Assembly: GCF_009908315.1 (NCBI RefSeq)
Contig: NZ_JAAATW010000003.1
Coordinates: 682,001-746,000 of the forward strand
Direction of reading: 5' to 3'
Length of the DNA stretch: 64,000 nucleotides
Source: Paragemmobacter ruber
GTDB taxonomy: Bacteria > Pseudomonadota > Alphaproteobacteria > Rhodobacterales > Rhodobacteraceae
The position numbers were made by a program, and so were the translations under genes. The notes below the pieces were generated by a model. The model worked only from the letters and a program-made list of their open reading frames with translations, did no database searches and had not been told where the DNA came from. Position 1 is the first letter of the stretch. Each line of letters starts with the position of its first letter. This document shows positions 48,409-57,319 of this stretch, piece after piece.

Positions 48409-49080
48409 ATGATAGACACGGCGCTGGCGCGGATGGAGGCTTTGGCCGATGCGGGCAAGGCCGCCGAAATGGCGGCCTATCACAAGGTTTCCCGGCGATA
48501 TCTTGGGGTTACGGTGCCGCAGGTGGAGGAACTGGTCGCCGAATGGCGGGCCGGGCTGGACGTGGAGGGGCGCGTCGCGCTGGCGGCAGGGCTGTGGGAC
48601 AGCGGCATCCACGAGGCGATGGTGGCGGCGGCGAAGCTGCTGACGCAGGCGCGCATCCGGCCGGACGGGGCGGTGTGGGATCTGATCGCGGGCTGGAGCC
48701 TTGGCTTTGAGGGCTGGGCGGTGGCGGATCACGCGACGAGCGCCGGGCAGAAGCGGCTGGTGGCGGAGCCTGCGCGGATCGAGGTGGTTGCGGGCTGGAC
48801 GGGCAGTACCAACATGTGGACGCGGCGCGCGGCGCTGATCATCACCCTGCCCTATGCAAAGATGAATTTCCCGAAGGAACAAGACCTTGCGATCCGCGAG
48901 CGGGCGCTGGGATGGGCGGCGGACTATGTGGCGGACCGCGACTGGTTCATCCAGAAGGCGGTAGCCTGGTGGGTGCGTGACCTGTCAAAGCACGATGCCG
49001 CGCGGGCGCGGGCGTTCCTCGACGGCCCCGGGGCGGGGTTGAAGGCCTTTGCCCGGAAGGAAGCGGGACGCCACCTCTGA
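48409..49080 (+). CDS. AlkD-like DNA alkylation repair protein (HEAT-repeat fold)
   Basis: A protein of 223 residues. All-helical DNA-alkylation-repair family pattern: an N-terminal RRYLGVTVPQVEELVAEW, then WAVADHATS, NMWTRRAALI and DRDWFIQKAVAWWVRDLSKHD, which include the Trp, Asp and Arg used by AlkD to excise 3- and 7-alkyl purines. It starts 13 bases after glmS. A repeat element follows its stop. Confidence 0.85.
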   Translation: MIDTALARMEALADAGKAAEMAAYHKVSRRYLGVTVPQVEELVAEWRAGLDVEGRVALAAGLWDSGIHEAMVAAAKLLTQARIRPDGAVWDLIAGWSLGFEGWAVADHATSAGQKRLVAEPARIEVVAGWTGSTNMWTRRAALIITLPYAKMNFPKEQDLAIRERALGWAADYVADRDWFIQKAVAWWVRDLSKHDAARARAFLDGPGAGLKAFARKEAGRHL

Positions 49081-49121
49081 GCGGTGCGCGGGGTGGTTCG
49101 CCGCCGGCGGTTCCCCCCGGA

Positions 49122-49157
49122 CCCCCAGGGTATTTTTGCCAAGATGAAGGGGCTTGG
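49122..49157 (+). repeat. 3'-flanking repeat element, copy B
   Basis: C-rich tract, then GGGTATTT, three bases, CCAAGATGAAGGGGC and TTGG, beginning about 45 bases after the alkD-like stop codon and read in the same direction as that gene. It is almost identical to copy C (55840-55875). Copy A is at 8174-8205. Confidence 0.7.
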
Positions 49158-49334
49158 ACGCGGGGGCGTTAACCTTAATGCGGGGTTGCAGGATTAGACG
49201 CGGGTTGGCCTGCGGTGTTTTCAATGGCGCGCGCTGGGGAGGCGCGGGATATGCGACGAAAGAGTGATGCAGGAAAGCGGAAAGCGGGTGCGTCCTGCCT
49301 TGCGAGGGCGACGCGGAGTTCTTAACACTGTGTC

Positions 49335-50348
49335 ATGGATGCGCGCCCTGCCCCGCTGATCGACCCTTTTGCCCGACCGATTTCCTATCTGCGGGTGTCG
49401 GTGACGGATCGCTGCGATTTCCGCTGTGTCTATTGCATGGCGGAGAACATGACCTTCCTGCCCAAGGCGGATCTTCTGTCGCTGGAGGAGTTGGACCGGC
49501 TGTGTTCGGCCTTCGTGCGGCTGGGGGTGGAAAAGTTGCGGATCACCGGGGGCGAGCCCCTTGTGCGCAAGGGGATCATGACGTTTTTCCGCGCCATGTC
49601 GCGGCATCTGGAAAGCGGCGCGCTGCGGGAGCTGACGCTGACCACGAACGGATCGCAGCTGCGCAAGCATGCCGCCGAATTGGCCGCCTGCGGGGTGCGG
49701 CGGATCAATGTGTCGCTCGACACGCTGGATGATGCGAAGTTCGCGCGGATCACCCGTTGGGGGCGGCTGGCGCAGGTGATGGACGGGATTGCCGCCGCGA
49801 AAGAGGCCGGGCTGCGGGTGAAGATCAATGCCGTGGCCCTGAAAGGGTTCAACGAAGACGAGCTTTTTCAGATGGTTGACTGGTGCGCCGCCGAGGGGCA
49901 CGACCTGACCTTCATCGAGGTGATGCCGATGGGGGATCTGGGGAATGAGGACCGGCTGGATCAGTACTGGTCGCTCAAGGACTTGCGCGCGCGGCTGGCG
50001 GAGCGCTTCACGCTGACCGATCTGGCCGAGCGGACGGGGGGGCCTGCGCGCTATGTCCGGCTGGGCGAGACGGGCTCGAGGGTGGGGTTCATCACGCCGC
50101 TCACGCATAATTTCTGCGAAAGCTGCAACCGGGTGCGGCTGACCTGCACGGGCGAGTTGTACATGTGCCTTGGTCAGGAGGACATGGCCGATCTGCGCGC
50201 GCCGCTGCGCGCGAGCGCGGATGACGCGGTGGTGGAGGCGGCGATTCGGGCGGCCATCGCGCGCAAGCCCAAGGGCCATGATTTCGACTATTCCCGCGCC
50301 CGGGTGCAGGGGACGATGTCGCGGCATATGAGCCATACGGGCGGTTGA
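49335..50348 (+). CDS. moaA: GTP 3',8-cyclase (molybdenum cofactor synthesis)
   Basis: A protein of 337 residues. Radical-SAM cluster [15 protein letters not shown] near the N-terminus; second [4Fe-4S] site near the C-terminus in [20 protein letters not shown]; the chain ends SHTGG with the Gly-Gly tail needed by MoaA. Its partners moaC, moaD and moaE are not in this window. No Moco riboswitch was seen upstream. The ribosome binding site is weak. Confidence 0.96.
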   Translation: MDARPAPLIDPFARPISYLRVSVTDRCDFRCVYCMAENMTFLPKADLLSLEELDRLCSAFVRLGVEKLRITGGEPLVRKGIMTFFRAMSRHLESGALRELTLTTNGSQLRKHAAELAACGVRRINVSLDTLDDAKFARITRWGRLAQVMDGIAAAKEAGLRVKINAVALKGFNEDELFQMVDWCAAEGHDLTFIEVMPMGDLGNEDRLDQYWSLKDLRARLAERFTLTDLAERTGGPARYVRLGETGSRVGFITPLTHNFCESCNRVRLTCTGELYMCLGQEDMADLRAPLRASADDAVVEAAIRAAIARKPKGHDFDYSRARVQGTMSRHMSHTGG

Positions 50349-50596
50349 GGGGCGGGCGGTTGAGCGGCGGAGCCAAGCCCTTGGGAACGCAGCATTAACC
50401 CCTCGATTTCGGTGGTTCCGGATGTGCCGTAACGCGTGCCGTTGCGCGTGCAGAAGGATGTGCAGACGCGCGCCAGGGAGAGGCATCATTAACTTTTCCC
50501 CGTTACGGACAGGCTGTCGCATGGGGCAGCCGGTCGCATACCCCTCGAATCCCGCAAGAGGCACCCTAGATGGGGGAGGAAAGGAAAAGGTGCATC

Positions 50597-51955
50597 ATGG
50601 ATACCCTGTTACTCTCACGCATCCAGTTCGCGGCCAACATTTCGTTCCACATCCTCTTCCCGACGATCACCATCGCCCTGGGGTGGGTGCTTTTGTTCTT
50701 CAAGCTGCGGTTCAACCGCACGGGAGAGCGGAAGTGGATGGATCTTTACATGTTCTGGGTGAAGGTCTTCGCCCTGTCCTTCGCGCTGGGTGTCGTGTCA
50801 GGGATCACCATGTCGTTCCAGTTCGGCACGAATTGGCCGGGCTTCATGGAAACGGTGGGCAACATCGCGGGCCCGCTGCTGGCCTATGAGGTGCTGACGG
50901 CCTTTTTCCTTGAGGCGGTCTTTCTTGGGATCATGCTGTTCGGGGCAAGCCGGGTGCCCGGCTGGCTGCATACGACGGCGACCTTCCTTGTTGCCTTCGG
51001 CACGACGATGAGCGCATTCTGGATCCTTGTCCTGAACAGCTGGATGCACACGCCTGCAGGCCATGAGGTGGTGGATGGCGTGGTCGTCGCACGGGATTGG
51101 TGGGCGATCATCTTCAACCCGTCCATGCCCTATCGCCTGGCGCATATGCTCTTGGCCAGCGGGTTGACGGTGGCCTTCCTGATCGCGGGTCTGTCGGCCT
51201 ATCGCTGGCTGCGCGGTGACCGCGCGCCCGCCACGGCGACAGGCCTGCGCGTCGGCGTGATGCTGGGCGCGGTGCTGATCCCCATCCAGATCCTCGCAGG
51301 GGACATGCACGGGCTGAACACGCTGGAACATCAACCGCAGAAAGTGGCGGCAATGGAGGGCAACTGGGAGACGCAGGGCAACGTGCCGCTGCTGCTGTTC
51401 GCCCTGCCGGATGAAGACACGCGCAGCAACGCCTTCGAGATCGGGATCCCGTCGATGGCATCCGTCATCCTGAAGCATGATCCTGCGGGCGTGGTGCCGG
51501 GCCTGAACGATTTCGTGGCGGAGGATGGCACGGTGATGCACCCGCCGGTGGCGCCTGTCTTCTGGTCCTTCCGCGTGATGGTGGGCGTGGGCATGTTGAT
51601 GCTGGTTGTCGCTTGGGCCGGGGCCTTCCTGATGTGGCGGCGCGGGGCGGAAAGCCTGCCGCGGCCCTATCTGTGGGGTCTGACGGGGATGACCTTTGCC
51701 GGATGGGTGGCCACGCTGGCCGGTTGGTACACGACCGAGATCGGCCGTCAGCCCTGGCTGGTGCAGGGGGTGCTGACCGTGGAACAGGCGGTGGGTGACA
51801 TCGCGAGCGGGATGGTGCTGTCGACCCTGCTTGCCTACATGGCCATCTATGTGGCGCTGCTGGCGGCCTACATCGGGGTGCTGTTCCACCTCGCACGGCG
51901 GGGCGGGGTTCTGTATGAACCCGTGTCCAGCCCCGGCATGCAGCCGGCGGAGTGA
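50597..51955 (+). CDS. cydA: Cytochrome bd-type ubiquinol oxidase subunit I, short Q-loop (CIO-like)
   Basis: A protein of 452 residues from the ATG at 50597 (AAAGGAAAAGG upstream). Heme ligands: His18 in SFHILFPTI, His in MPYRLAHMLLASG, and the GRQPW motif. The quinol-binding loop between helices 6 and 7 is short compared with E. coli CydA (522 residues), which is the arrangement of cyanide-insensitive CioA oxidases. It is a high-affinity terminal oxidase of the inner membrane. cydB follows 6 bases later. Confidence 0.94.
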   Translation: MDTLLLSRIQFAANISFHILFPTITIALGWVLLFFKLRFNRTGERKWMDLYMFWVKVFALSFALGVVSGITMSFQFGTNWPGFMETVGNIAGPLLAYEVLTAFFLEAVFLGIMLFGASRVPGWLHTTATFLVAFGTTMSAFWILVLNSWMHTPAGHEVVDGVVVARDWWAIIFNPSMPYRLAHMLLASGLTVAFLIAGLSAYRWLRGDRAPATATGLRVGVMLGAVLIPIQILAGDMHGLNTLEHQPQKVAAMEGNWETQGNVPLLLFALPDEDTRSNAFEIGIPSMASVILKHDPAGVVPGLNDFVAEDGTVMHPPVAPVFWSFRVMVGVGMLMLVVAWAGAFLMWRRGAESLPRPYLWGLTGMTFAGWVATLAGWYTTEIGRQPWLVQGVLTVEQAVGDIASGMVLSTLLAYMAIYVALLAAYIGVLFHLARRGGVLYEPVSSPGMQPAE

Positions 51956-51961
51956 CGGGCG

Positions 51962-52960
51962 ATGTTTGATCCGGTTGTCCTGCCCTTCATCTTTGCCGCG
52001 CTGATGGGCGTGTCGATCCTGCTCTATGTCGTGCTGGACGGGTTCGATCTGGGGGTGGGCCTGTTGTTCCCCTTCGCCGATGAGGCGGAGCGGGATCGGA
52101 TGATCGCCTCGATCGGGCCGTTCTGGGATGCCAACGAGACATGGCTGGTGCTGGCGATCGGGCTGCTGCTGGTGGCCTTTCCGGTGGCGCATGGCGACAT
52201 CCTGACGGCGCTTTACCTGCCAGTCGCCGTGATGCTGATCGGGCTGATCCTGCGCGGGGTGGCGTTTGAGTTCCGCGCCAAGGCGCCCTTGGGGCATAAA
52301 CGGCCCTGGGATGTGGCCTTCTGGGCAGGGTCGTCGATGACGGCGCTTTCGCAGGGCTTCATGCTGGGCATGTATATCATGGGCCTGCAATGGACATGGC
52401 CCACAGTGGCCTTTGCCACGCTGACGGCCGGCGCACTTGCCGTTGCCTATTCCTTCATCGGGGCGGGCTGGATTATCCTGAAGACCGACGGCGCCTTGCA
52501 GCGCAAGGCGGTGGACTGGGCCAAGGGCGGCATCTGGGGCGTTGTGCTGGGCATGGGGGCGGTATCGGCGGCGACGCCGCTGGTGTCGCAGCGCATCTTC
52601 GACAAGTGGTTCAGCTTCCCCGAGGTGGCGCTGCTGGCGCCGCTGCCGCTGTTGTCGGGGGCCTTGGTGGTATCGCTGTGGTGGGCGCTGCGCCGCCTGC
52701 CGATGGAGGGGGACCGCTTTGCCTGGTACCCGTTCGTGGGGGCGACCGCGCTGATGGTGCTGGGGTTTGGCGGCATGGCCTACAGCTTTTACCCCTATAT
52801 CGTGCCTGAACAGCTGACGATCTGGGAAGCGGCATCCAGCACGGAGGCGCTGTCGATCATCCTTGTGGGCACGCTTTTCGTGCTGCCGGTGATCCTTGGC
52901 TATACGGTGCTGGCCTATTTCATCTTCCGCGGCAAGGCCACGAAGCTGAGCTACGACTAG
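51962..52960 (+). CDS. cydB: Cytochrome bd-type ubiquinol oxidase subunit II
   Basis: A protein of 332 residues with eight to nine hydrophobic helices. The N-terminal DGFDLGVGLLFPFADE and WDANETWLVLAIGLLLVAFP are CydB signatures. It partners CydA. No small cydX-like gene is visible after it: the next gene is convergent and overlaps its end by 4 bases. Confidence 0.95.
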   Translation: MFDPVVLPFIFAALMGVSILLYVVLDGFDLGVGLLFPFADEAERDRMIASIGPFWDANETWLVLAIGLLLVAFPVAHGDILTALYLPVAVMLIGLILRGVAFEFRAKAPLGHKRPWDVAFWAGSSMTALSQGFMLGMYIMGLQWTWPTVAFATLTAGALAVAYSFIGAGWIILKTDGALQRKAVDWAKGGIWGVVLGMGAVSAATPLVSQRIFDKWFSFPEVALLAPLPLLSGALVVSLWWALRRLPMEGDRFAWYPFVGATALMVLGFGGMAYSFYPYIVPEQLTIWEAASSTEALSIILVGTLFVLPVILGYTVLAYFIFRGKATKLSYD

Positions 52961-53316
52961 ACACCTGCCCGAACGGCCGCGATGGCGATGGCGGCAGGAA
53001 GCGCCTGAATGAACAGGATCCGGCGAGAGGCGGTGGCGGCCCCGTAAAGGCCCGCAACAAACACGCAGCCAAGGAAGAACAGCGCAAGGGGGCGGCCAGC
53101 GCCCCCTGCCCCTTCGATCAGCGCCCAGAACAGGCCCGCGGCGAGAAACCCATTGTAGAGCCCCTGATTGGCGGCCAGAACCTTGGTCGCACGGGCGAAA
53201 TCCTCGGTGGTGCCAAAGGCGCGGCGGGTGCGGGGATGCTCCCAGCGGAACATCTCAAGCAGCATGATATAGACATGCAGCGCCCCGATGGCGGCGGTCA
53301 GCCCGGCGCCGATCAT
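52957..53316 (-). CDS. DUF1304 small membrane protein
   Basis: A protein of 119 residues with four hydrophobic helices and a charged loop after the first (LLEMFRWEHPRTRRAFG). The conserved segment VLAANQGLYNGFLAAGLFWAL marks DUF1304. Its function is unknown. It is convergent with cydB and overlaps the M20 gene (53313) by 4 bases on its own strand, so it is translated after that enzyme. Confidence 0.85.
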   Translation of the reverse strand: MIGAGLTAAIGALHVYIMLLEMFRWEHPRTRRAFGTTEDFARATKVLAANQGLYNGFLAAGLFWALIEGAGGAGRPLALFFLGCVFVAGLYGAATASRRILFIQALPAAIAIAAVRAGV

Positions 53317-54479
53317 GCGGCGGGCATCCGCGCCTCGACCATGCCCGCATACCAGCTGGCGCCGAAGGGGATGACGTTGTCATCGAACGTATAGGCCGGG
53401 TGGTGAACCATGGCCGTGTCGCCATTGCCCACGAAGATATAGGCGCCGGGGCGTTCGTTGAGCATGAAGCTGAAATCCTCGGCCCCCATCAGGGGGGCGG
53501 TGTCGGGGTCCACCTGACCCGAGATCTGGCGCGCCACCTCGACCGCATAATCGGTGTTCTCGGGCGCGTTGACGGTGACGGGATAGCCGCGGGCATAATG
53601 CACCTCGGCCCGCGCGCCCAGGGCGAGGGCCGTGCCAGAGGCCACCTCGGACAGGCGGCGTTCGACGAAATCCTGAACCGCAGGATCCATGGTGCGGACG
53701 GTGCCTTTCATCTTCACCACCTGCGGGATCACGTTATGGGCGGTGCTGTCGGTTTCGACCGTGCAGACAGAAACGACGACCTGTTTCAGCGGGTCCACGT
53801 TGCGGCTGGCAATGGTCTGCAACGCCACGATGATATGGGCGGCGACCACGGTGGTGTCGATGCAGTCATGCGGCTTGGCGGCGTGGCCGCCCTTGCCGGT
53901 GACCACGATTTCGAACTGGTCGGCGGCGGCCATCAGCGCGCCCTTGCGGATGGCGAATTTTCCCACAGGGATGCCGGGCATGTTGTGCATGCCGTAAACT
54001 TCCTGGATCCCCCAGCGGTCCATCATGCCATCGGCCACCATCTCGCGCCCGCCGCCGCCGCCCTCTTCGGCGGGCTGGAAGATCACGACGGTCGTTCCAT
54101 CGAAATTCCGCGTCTCGGCCAGATATTTGGCCGCGCCCAGCAGCATCGCGGTATGGCCGTCATGGCCGCAGGCGTGCATCTTGCCGGGGATCGTGGACGC
54201 ATAGGGAAGCCCGGTCTGTTCCTTGATCGGCAGCGCGTCCATGTCGGCGCGCAGGCCCACGACGCGGCCCGCCGTATCGGTCTTGCCCCGGATCACGCCC
54301 ACCACGCCGGTGCGGCCGATGCCTTCCACCACCTCGTCACAGCCGAAAGAGCGCAGCAGTTCGGCCACGCGCGCCGCCGTGCGGTGGACATCAAACAGCA
54401 GTTCGGGATGTGCGTGGAAATCGTGGCGCCAGGCGGTAATCTCGGGCAGCAGTTCGGCGAAGCGGTTCTTGACGGGCAT
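53313..54479 (-). CDS. M20/M40 family amidohydrolase (hippurate-hydrolase-like)
   Basis: A protein of 388 residues. Metal-site motifs: MHACGHDGHTAMLLGAAKYL, FQPAEEGGGGGREMV, MHNMPGIPVG, and the late His in DTAMVHHPAYTFDD, with a dimerisation domain between. This is the M20D group (aminoacylases, hippuricases, IAA-amino-acid hydrolases) that removes N-acyl groups from amino acids. It lies upstream of DUF1304 on the same strand. The true substrate is unknown. Confidence 0.9.
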   Translation of the reverse strand: MPVKNRFAELLPEITAWRHDFHAHPELLFDVHRTAARVAELLRSFGCDEVVEGIGRTGVVGVIRGKTDTAGRVVGLRADMDALPIKEQTGLPYASTIPGKMHACGHDGHTAMLLGAAKYLAETRNFDGTTVVIFQPAEEGGGGGREMVADGMMDRWGIQEVYGMHNMPGIPVGKFAIRKGALMAAADQFEIVVTGKGGHAAKPHDCIDTTVVAAHIIVALQTIASRNVDPLKQVVVSVCTVETDSTAHNVIPQVVKMKGTVRTMDPAVQDFVERRLSEVASGTALALGARAEVHYARGYPVTVNAPENTDYAVEVARQISGQVDPDTAPLMGAEDFSFMLNERPGAYIFVGNGDTAMVHHPAYTFDDNVIPFGASWYAGMVEARMPAA

Positions 54480-54532
54480 GGCGGTCTCCTTTCCTGCCAG
54501 CCTAGCCCGTGGCGGGCCGGGTGCAAGCGCGA

Positions 54533-55777
54533 TCAGCCAAAGCGGCGGCGGGCGTCCATCGCAAGGCCGGTGCCGACCGATCCCAGCATGTCGCCGGTGG
54601 CGAGCCTTGCCGCAGGCAGCGCCGCGGCCAGCGTGGCGCGCAAGAGGGGCATCTGCGATGACCCGCCGGTGAGGAAGGCGGTGGCGATGCGGTCCGGGGT
54701 CAGGCCTGCGGCGGCCACCGTGTCGTCGATCAGCGTGCGGATGCGGGCCACGGGCGCGGCGACGGCGGCCTCGAACCGGTCGCGCCGGGCCACGGGGTTC
54801 GGCCCGCCGGTGAGGGTGGACAGCGACAGACGCGCGGCGTCATCGCCCGAGAGGGCGATCTTGGCGCCTTCCACCTGCATGGCCAGCGCATGGCCGTGGC
54901 GATGGGCCAGAACATGCCGCATCCGCGCCAGCCGTTCGGGATGGTCGGCCTCTTGCCACAGCGCCTTGATGTCGGCGGCGATGCGGGGCGTGTAAAGCGT
55001 GTTGATCCGGTGCCATGTCGCCAGATCCTGCCAGTAATGGCGCGGCATGGTCCCCTGCCCGCCCCGCGTGGTGGACAGATAGCCCAGATGCGGCATGACC
55101 TCGGCCAGCGACAGCAGGCGGTCGAAATCCGTGCCACCCACGCGGATCCCGCCATTGGCAAGGATATCCGCCGCCCGATCCGCCGCCCGGGCGCGGTCGG
55201 GCGACAGGCGCAGCACCGATATGTCGGAGGTGCCGCCGCCGATGTCGAAGACCAGCACGATCTCTTCGGCGCTCAGCCGCTGTTCATAGTCCAGCGCGGC
55301 GGCGACGGGTTCGAACTGAAACTCCACCTCGCGGAAGCCGCAGGCGCGGGCGATCTCTTCCAGCACGGCCTGCGCGGCAGCATCGCCCGCCGGATCATCA
55401 TCGACGAAATGGACAGGCCGCCCGAAGACCGCCTGGGTCAGCCCCGGCTGCGCCGCGTCCAGACCCTGCCGCAGATGGGCGATGAACCGCTGCAGGATGT
55501 CGCGAAAGGCCACCGCCCGCCCCCCTACGGCGGTGCGTTCCTGCACCAGCCCCGATCCCAGCGTGGATTTGAGCCCCCGCATCAGGCGGCCCTCCTCGCC
55601 CTCCAGATAGGCGGCCATGGCTGCGCGGCCGAAGACGGGCGCCCCCTCATCTGGAAAGAACACGGCCGAGGGCAGCGTGACCTGATCCCCTTCCAGCGCG
55701 ATCAGCCGCGCGCCATCGGCATCGGCAAGCCCGACGGTGGAGTTGGAGGTGCCAAAGTCGATCCCTGCGAATGCCAT
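54533..55777 (-). CDS. Hsp70/DnaK-like ATPase without substrate domain (YegD-type)
   Basis: A protein of 414 residues. It has the actin/Hsp70 phosphate loops GIDFGTSNSTVGL, VFDIGGGTSDIS and GGSSQMPLLR, but no peptide-binding C-terminal domain, as in YegD proteins. Start at 55777, the ATG immediately after a GTG. A chaperone activity is possible but unproven. Confidence 0.88.
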   Translation of the reverse strand: MAFAGIDFGTSNSTVGLADADGARLIALEGDQVTLPSAVFFPDEGAPVFGRAAMAAYLEGEEGRLMRGLKSTLGSGLVQERTAVGGRAVAFRDILQRFIAHLRQGLDAAQPGLTQAVFGRPVHFVDDDPAGDAAAQAVLEEIARACGFREVEFQFEPVAAALDYEQRLSAEEIVLVFDIGGGTSDISVLRLSPDRARAADRAADILANGGIRVGGTDFDRLLSLAEVMPHLGYLSTTRGGQGTMPRHYWQDLATWHRINTLYTPRIAADIKALWQEADHPERLARMRHVLAHRHGHALAMQVEGAKIALSGDDAARLSLSTLTGGPNPVARRDRFEAAVAAPVARIRTLIDDTVAAAGLTPDRIATAFLTGGSSQMPLLRATLAAALPAARLATGDMLGSVGTGLAMDARRRFG

Positions 55778-55839
55778 CACCCTGCCCCCCTGATCAGGCC
55801 GCGCGACCTAGCCCGGCACCGTCGCGAAGTAAAGCGGAA

Positions 55840-55875
55840 CCAAGCCCCTTCATCTTGGTCCAAATACCCCGGGGG
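55840..55875 (-). repeat. 3'-flanking repeat element, copy C
   Basis: On the minus strand: G-rich run, GGGTATTT, three bases, CCAAGATGAAGGGGC, TTGG. It lies 103 bases after the stop of the FAD oxidoreductase (55973). B and C share the first arm, CCAAGATGAAGGGGC and the terminal TTGG exactly. Confidence 0.7.
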
Positions 55876-55972
55876 TTTGGGGGTGGAACCCCCATCAGCC
55901 GAGCCAAGCGCGCAGGCGCGCAGGCGAGACAAAAGACTTGCGCAAGCCCCCTTGGTGGCGCGCTCCATCTGG

Positions 55973-57319
55973 CTACAGCGACGGGCCGGGAACGAGGGTG
56001 GATCCGTCGGTGAAGCGCGACAGGCGGAAGCGGCGCAGGTCGTGGCCGGGGTCGTGACCTGCCACCAGATCGGCCACCACCCGGCCCATGCCGGGGCCGA
56101 TGCCAAAGCCATGGCCGCTCATCCCCGTGGCGATGGTCAGGCCGGGGATCGCGGCCACCCGGTCCACCACGGGCACCACATCGGGCATGGTGTCGATCAT
56201 CCCGCCCCAGGCCGCGCGCAGGCGCGGGCGGCCCAGCCCCGGGAAGGCCTGTGCGAAGAAGGCCTGCACTTTGGCGATCCTGTCCATGTTGGGCGCGGGA
56301 TTGAGGACGCGGGTCCGCTCGAAAGGCGAGACGTCATCCCCGCCCCAGCGGCGCGGGGTTCCCCAAGCATCGGGATATCCCGCAGGCGCCATCGGGCGAA
56401 AGCCGGTAGAGCGGAAATCCTTTTTCAGGACGGGCAGATAGGTGCCAAAGTTGCGAAAGGCATCAGGGCCGATCCAGAAATCATGCCCCGATCCCGGCGC
56501 GATGGAATAGCCGCCATCGGCGCGGCGGCGGAAGGCGAAATCGTCGTCGCAGGCATTGCCGGGGAAGATCTCGGCCATGGGTTCGGTCGCCGCGACCGAG
56601 GCGAGGACGGAAAGCTGCGGGATCGCCACGCCCTCGGCGCGCAGGAACAGCGCCGACCACGCGCCGCCCGCCACCACCACCTGATCGCAGGCAATGCGGC
56701 CCTGTTCGGTGAATACCCCCGTCACGCGGCCCGCCTGCACATCCAGCCGCCGCACGGCGCAGTTCTCCACGATCACCGCCCCGCGCGCGGCGGCACCCGT
56801 CGCCAGCAGGGGCACCGATTGCCACGGCTCGCCCCGCGCGTCCGATGGCGTGTGCAGCGCGCCGACCCAGGCCTTGGCCGACCCTTTCAGCCGCTCTGCC
56901 ACCGCGCCGCCCGACATCATGTGGCTGTCCACGCCATGGGGGCGCGCCTCGGCAAGCCATGCCGCGAACCGGCCCATCTCGGCCTCGGTCTTGGCCAGAT
57001 AGAGCACGCCCTCCTGCCGGAAGCCCAAGGCTTCGCCGAATTCCTGTGCGAGCGATTTCCAGATGCGCAAGGATTCCATCATGATGGGCAATTCGCCCAT
57101 GTCGCGGCCCTGCTGGCGGATCCAGCCCCAGTTGCGGCTGGATTGTTCGCCCGCGATGCGGCCCTTTTCGCAGAGCGTGACCTTCAGGCCCCGCTCGGCC
57201 AGAAACCATGCCGTCATCACCCCGATCACGCCGCCGCCCAGCACCACAACGTCGCAGGCGGCGGGCGGGGGCCCGGGAAAGCGGAGGGGCGAGGCTTCCG
57301 AGATCGGGAAACGCATCAT
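55973..57319 (-). CDS. FAD-dependent oxidoreductase (D-amino-acid-oxidase fold)
   Basis: A protein of 448 residues from the ATG at 57319, overlapping the argE stop (ATGA). Dinucleotide-binding VVVLGGGVIGVMTAWFLAE, then SSRNWGWIRQQGRDMGEL and a C-terminal GMSGHGFGIGPGMGRVVADLVAG are hallmarks of DAO-family enzymes. It probably oxidises an amino acid or amine; the acceptor and substrate cannot be assigned. Co-transcribed with argE. Confidence 0.85.
   Translation of the reverse strand: MMRFPISEASPLRFPGPPPAACDVVVLGGGVIGVMTAWFLAERGLKVTLCEKGRIAGEQSSRNWGWIRQQGRDMGELPIMMESLRIWKSLAQEFGEALGFRQEGVLYLAKTEAEMGRFAAWLAEARPHGVDSHMMSGGAVAERLKGSAKAWVGALHTPSDARGEPWQSVPLLATGAAARGAVIVENCAVRRLDVQAGRVTGVFTEQGRIACDQVVVAGGAWSALFLRAEGVAIPQLSVLASVAATEPMAEIFPGNACDDDFAFRRRADGGYSIAPGSGHDFWIGPDAFRNFGTYLPVLKKDFRSTGFRPMAPAGYPDAWGTPRRWGGDDVSPFERTRVLNPAPNMDRIAKVQAFFAQAFPGLGRPRLRAAWGGMIDTMPDVVPVVDRVAAIPGLTIATGMSGHGFGIGPGMGRVVADLVAGHDPGHDLRRFRLSRFTDGSTLVPGPSL

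Noticed and set aside
49081-49334. Possible Moco riboswitch ahead of moaA
   Set aside because: None of the conserved Moco RNA motif elements could be recognised in the leader.
49160-50500. TTAACC/ATTAAC sequences before moaA and cydA, resembling CtrA half-sites
   Set aside because: No full TTAA-N7-TTAA site was found; isolated half-sites occur by chance and neither gene is a known CtrA target.
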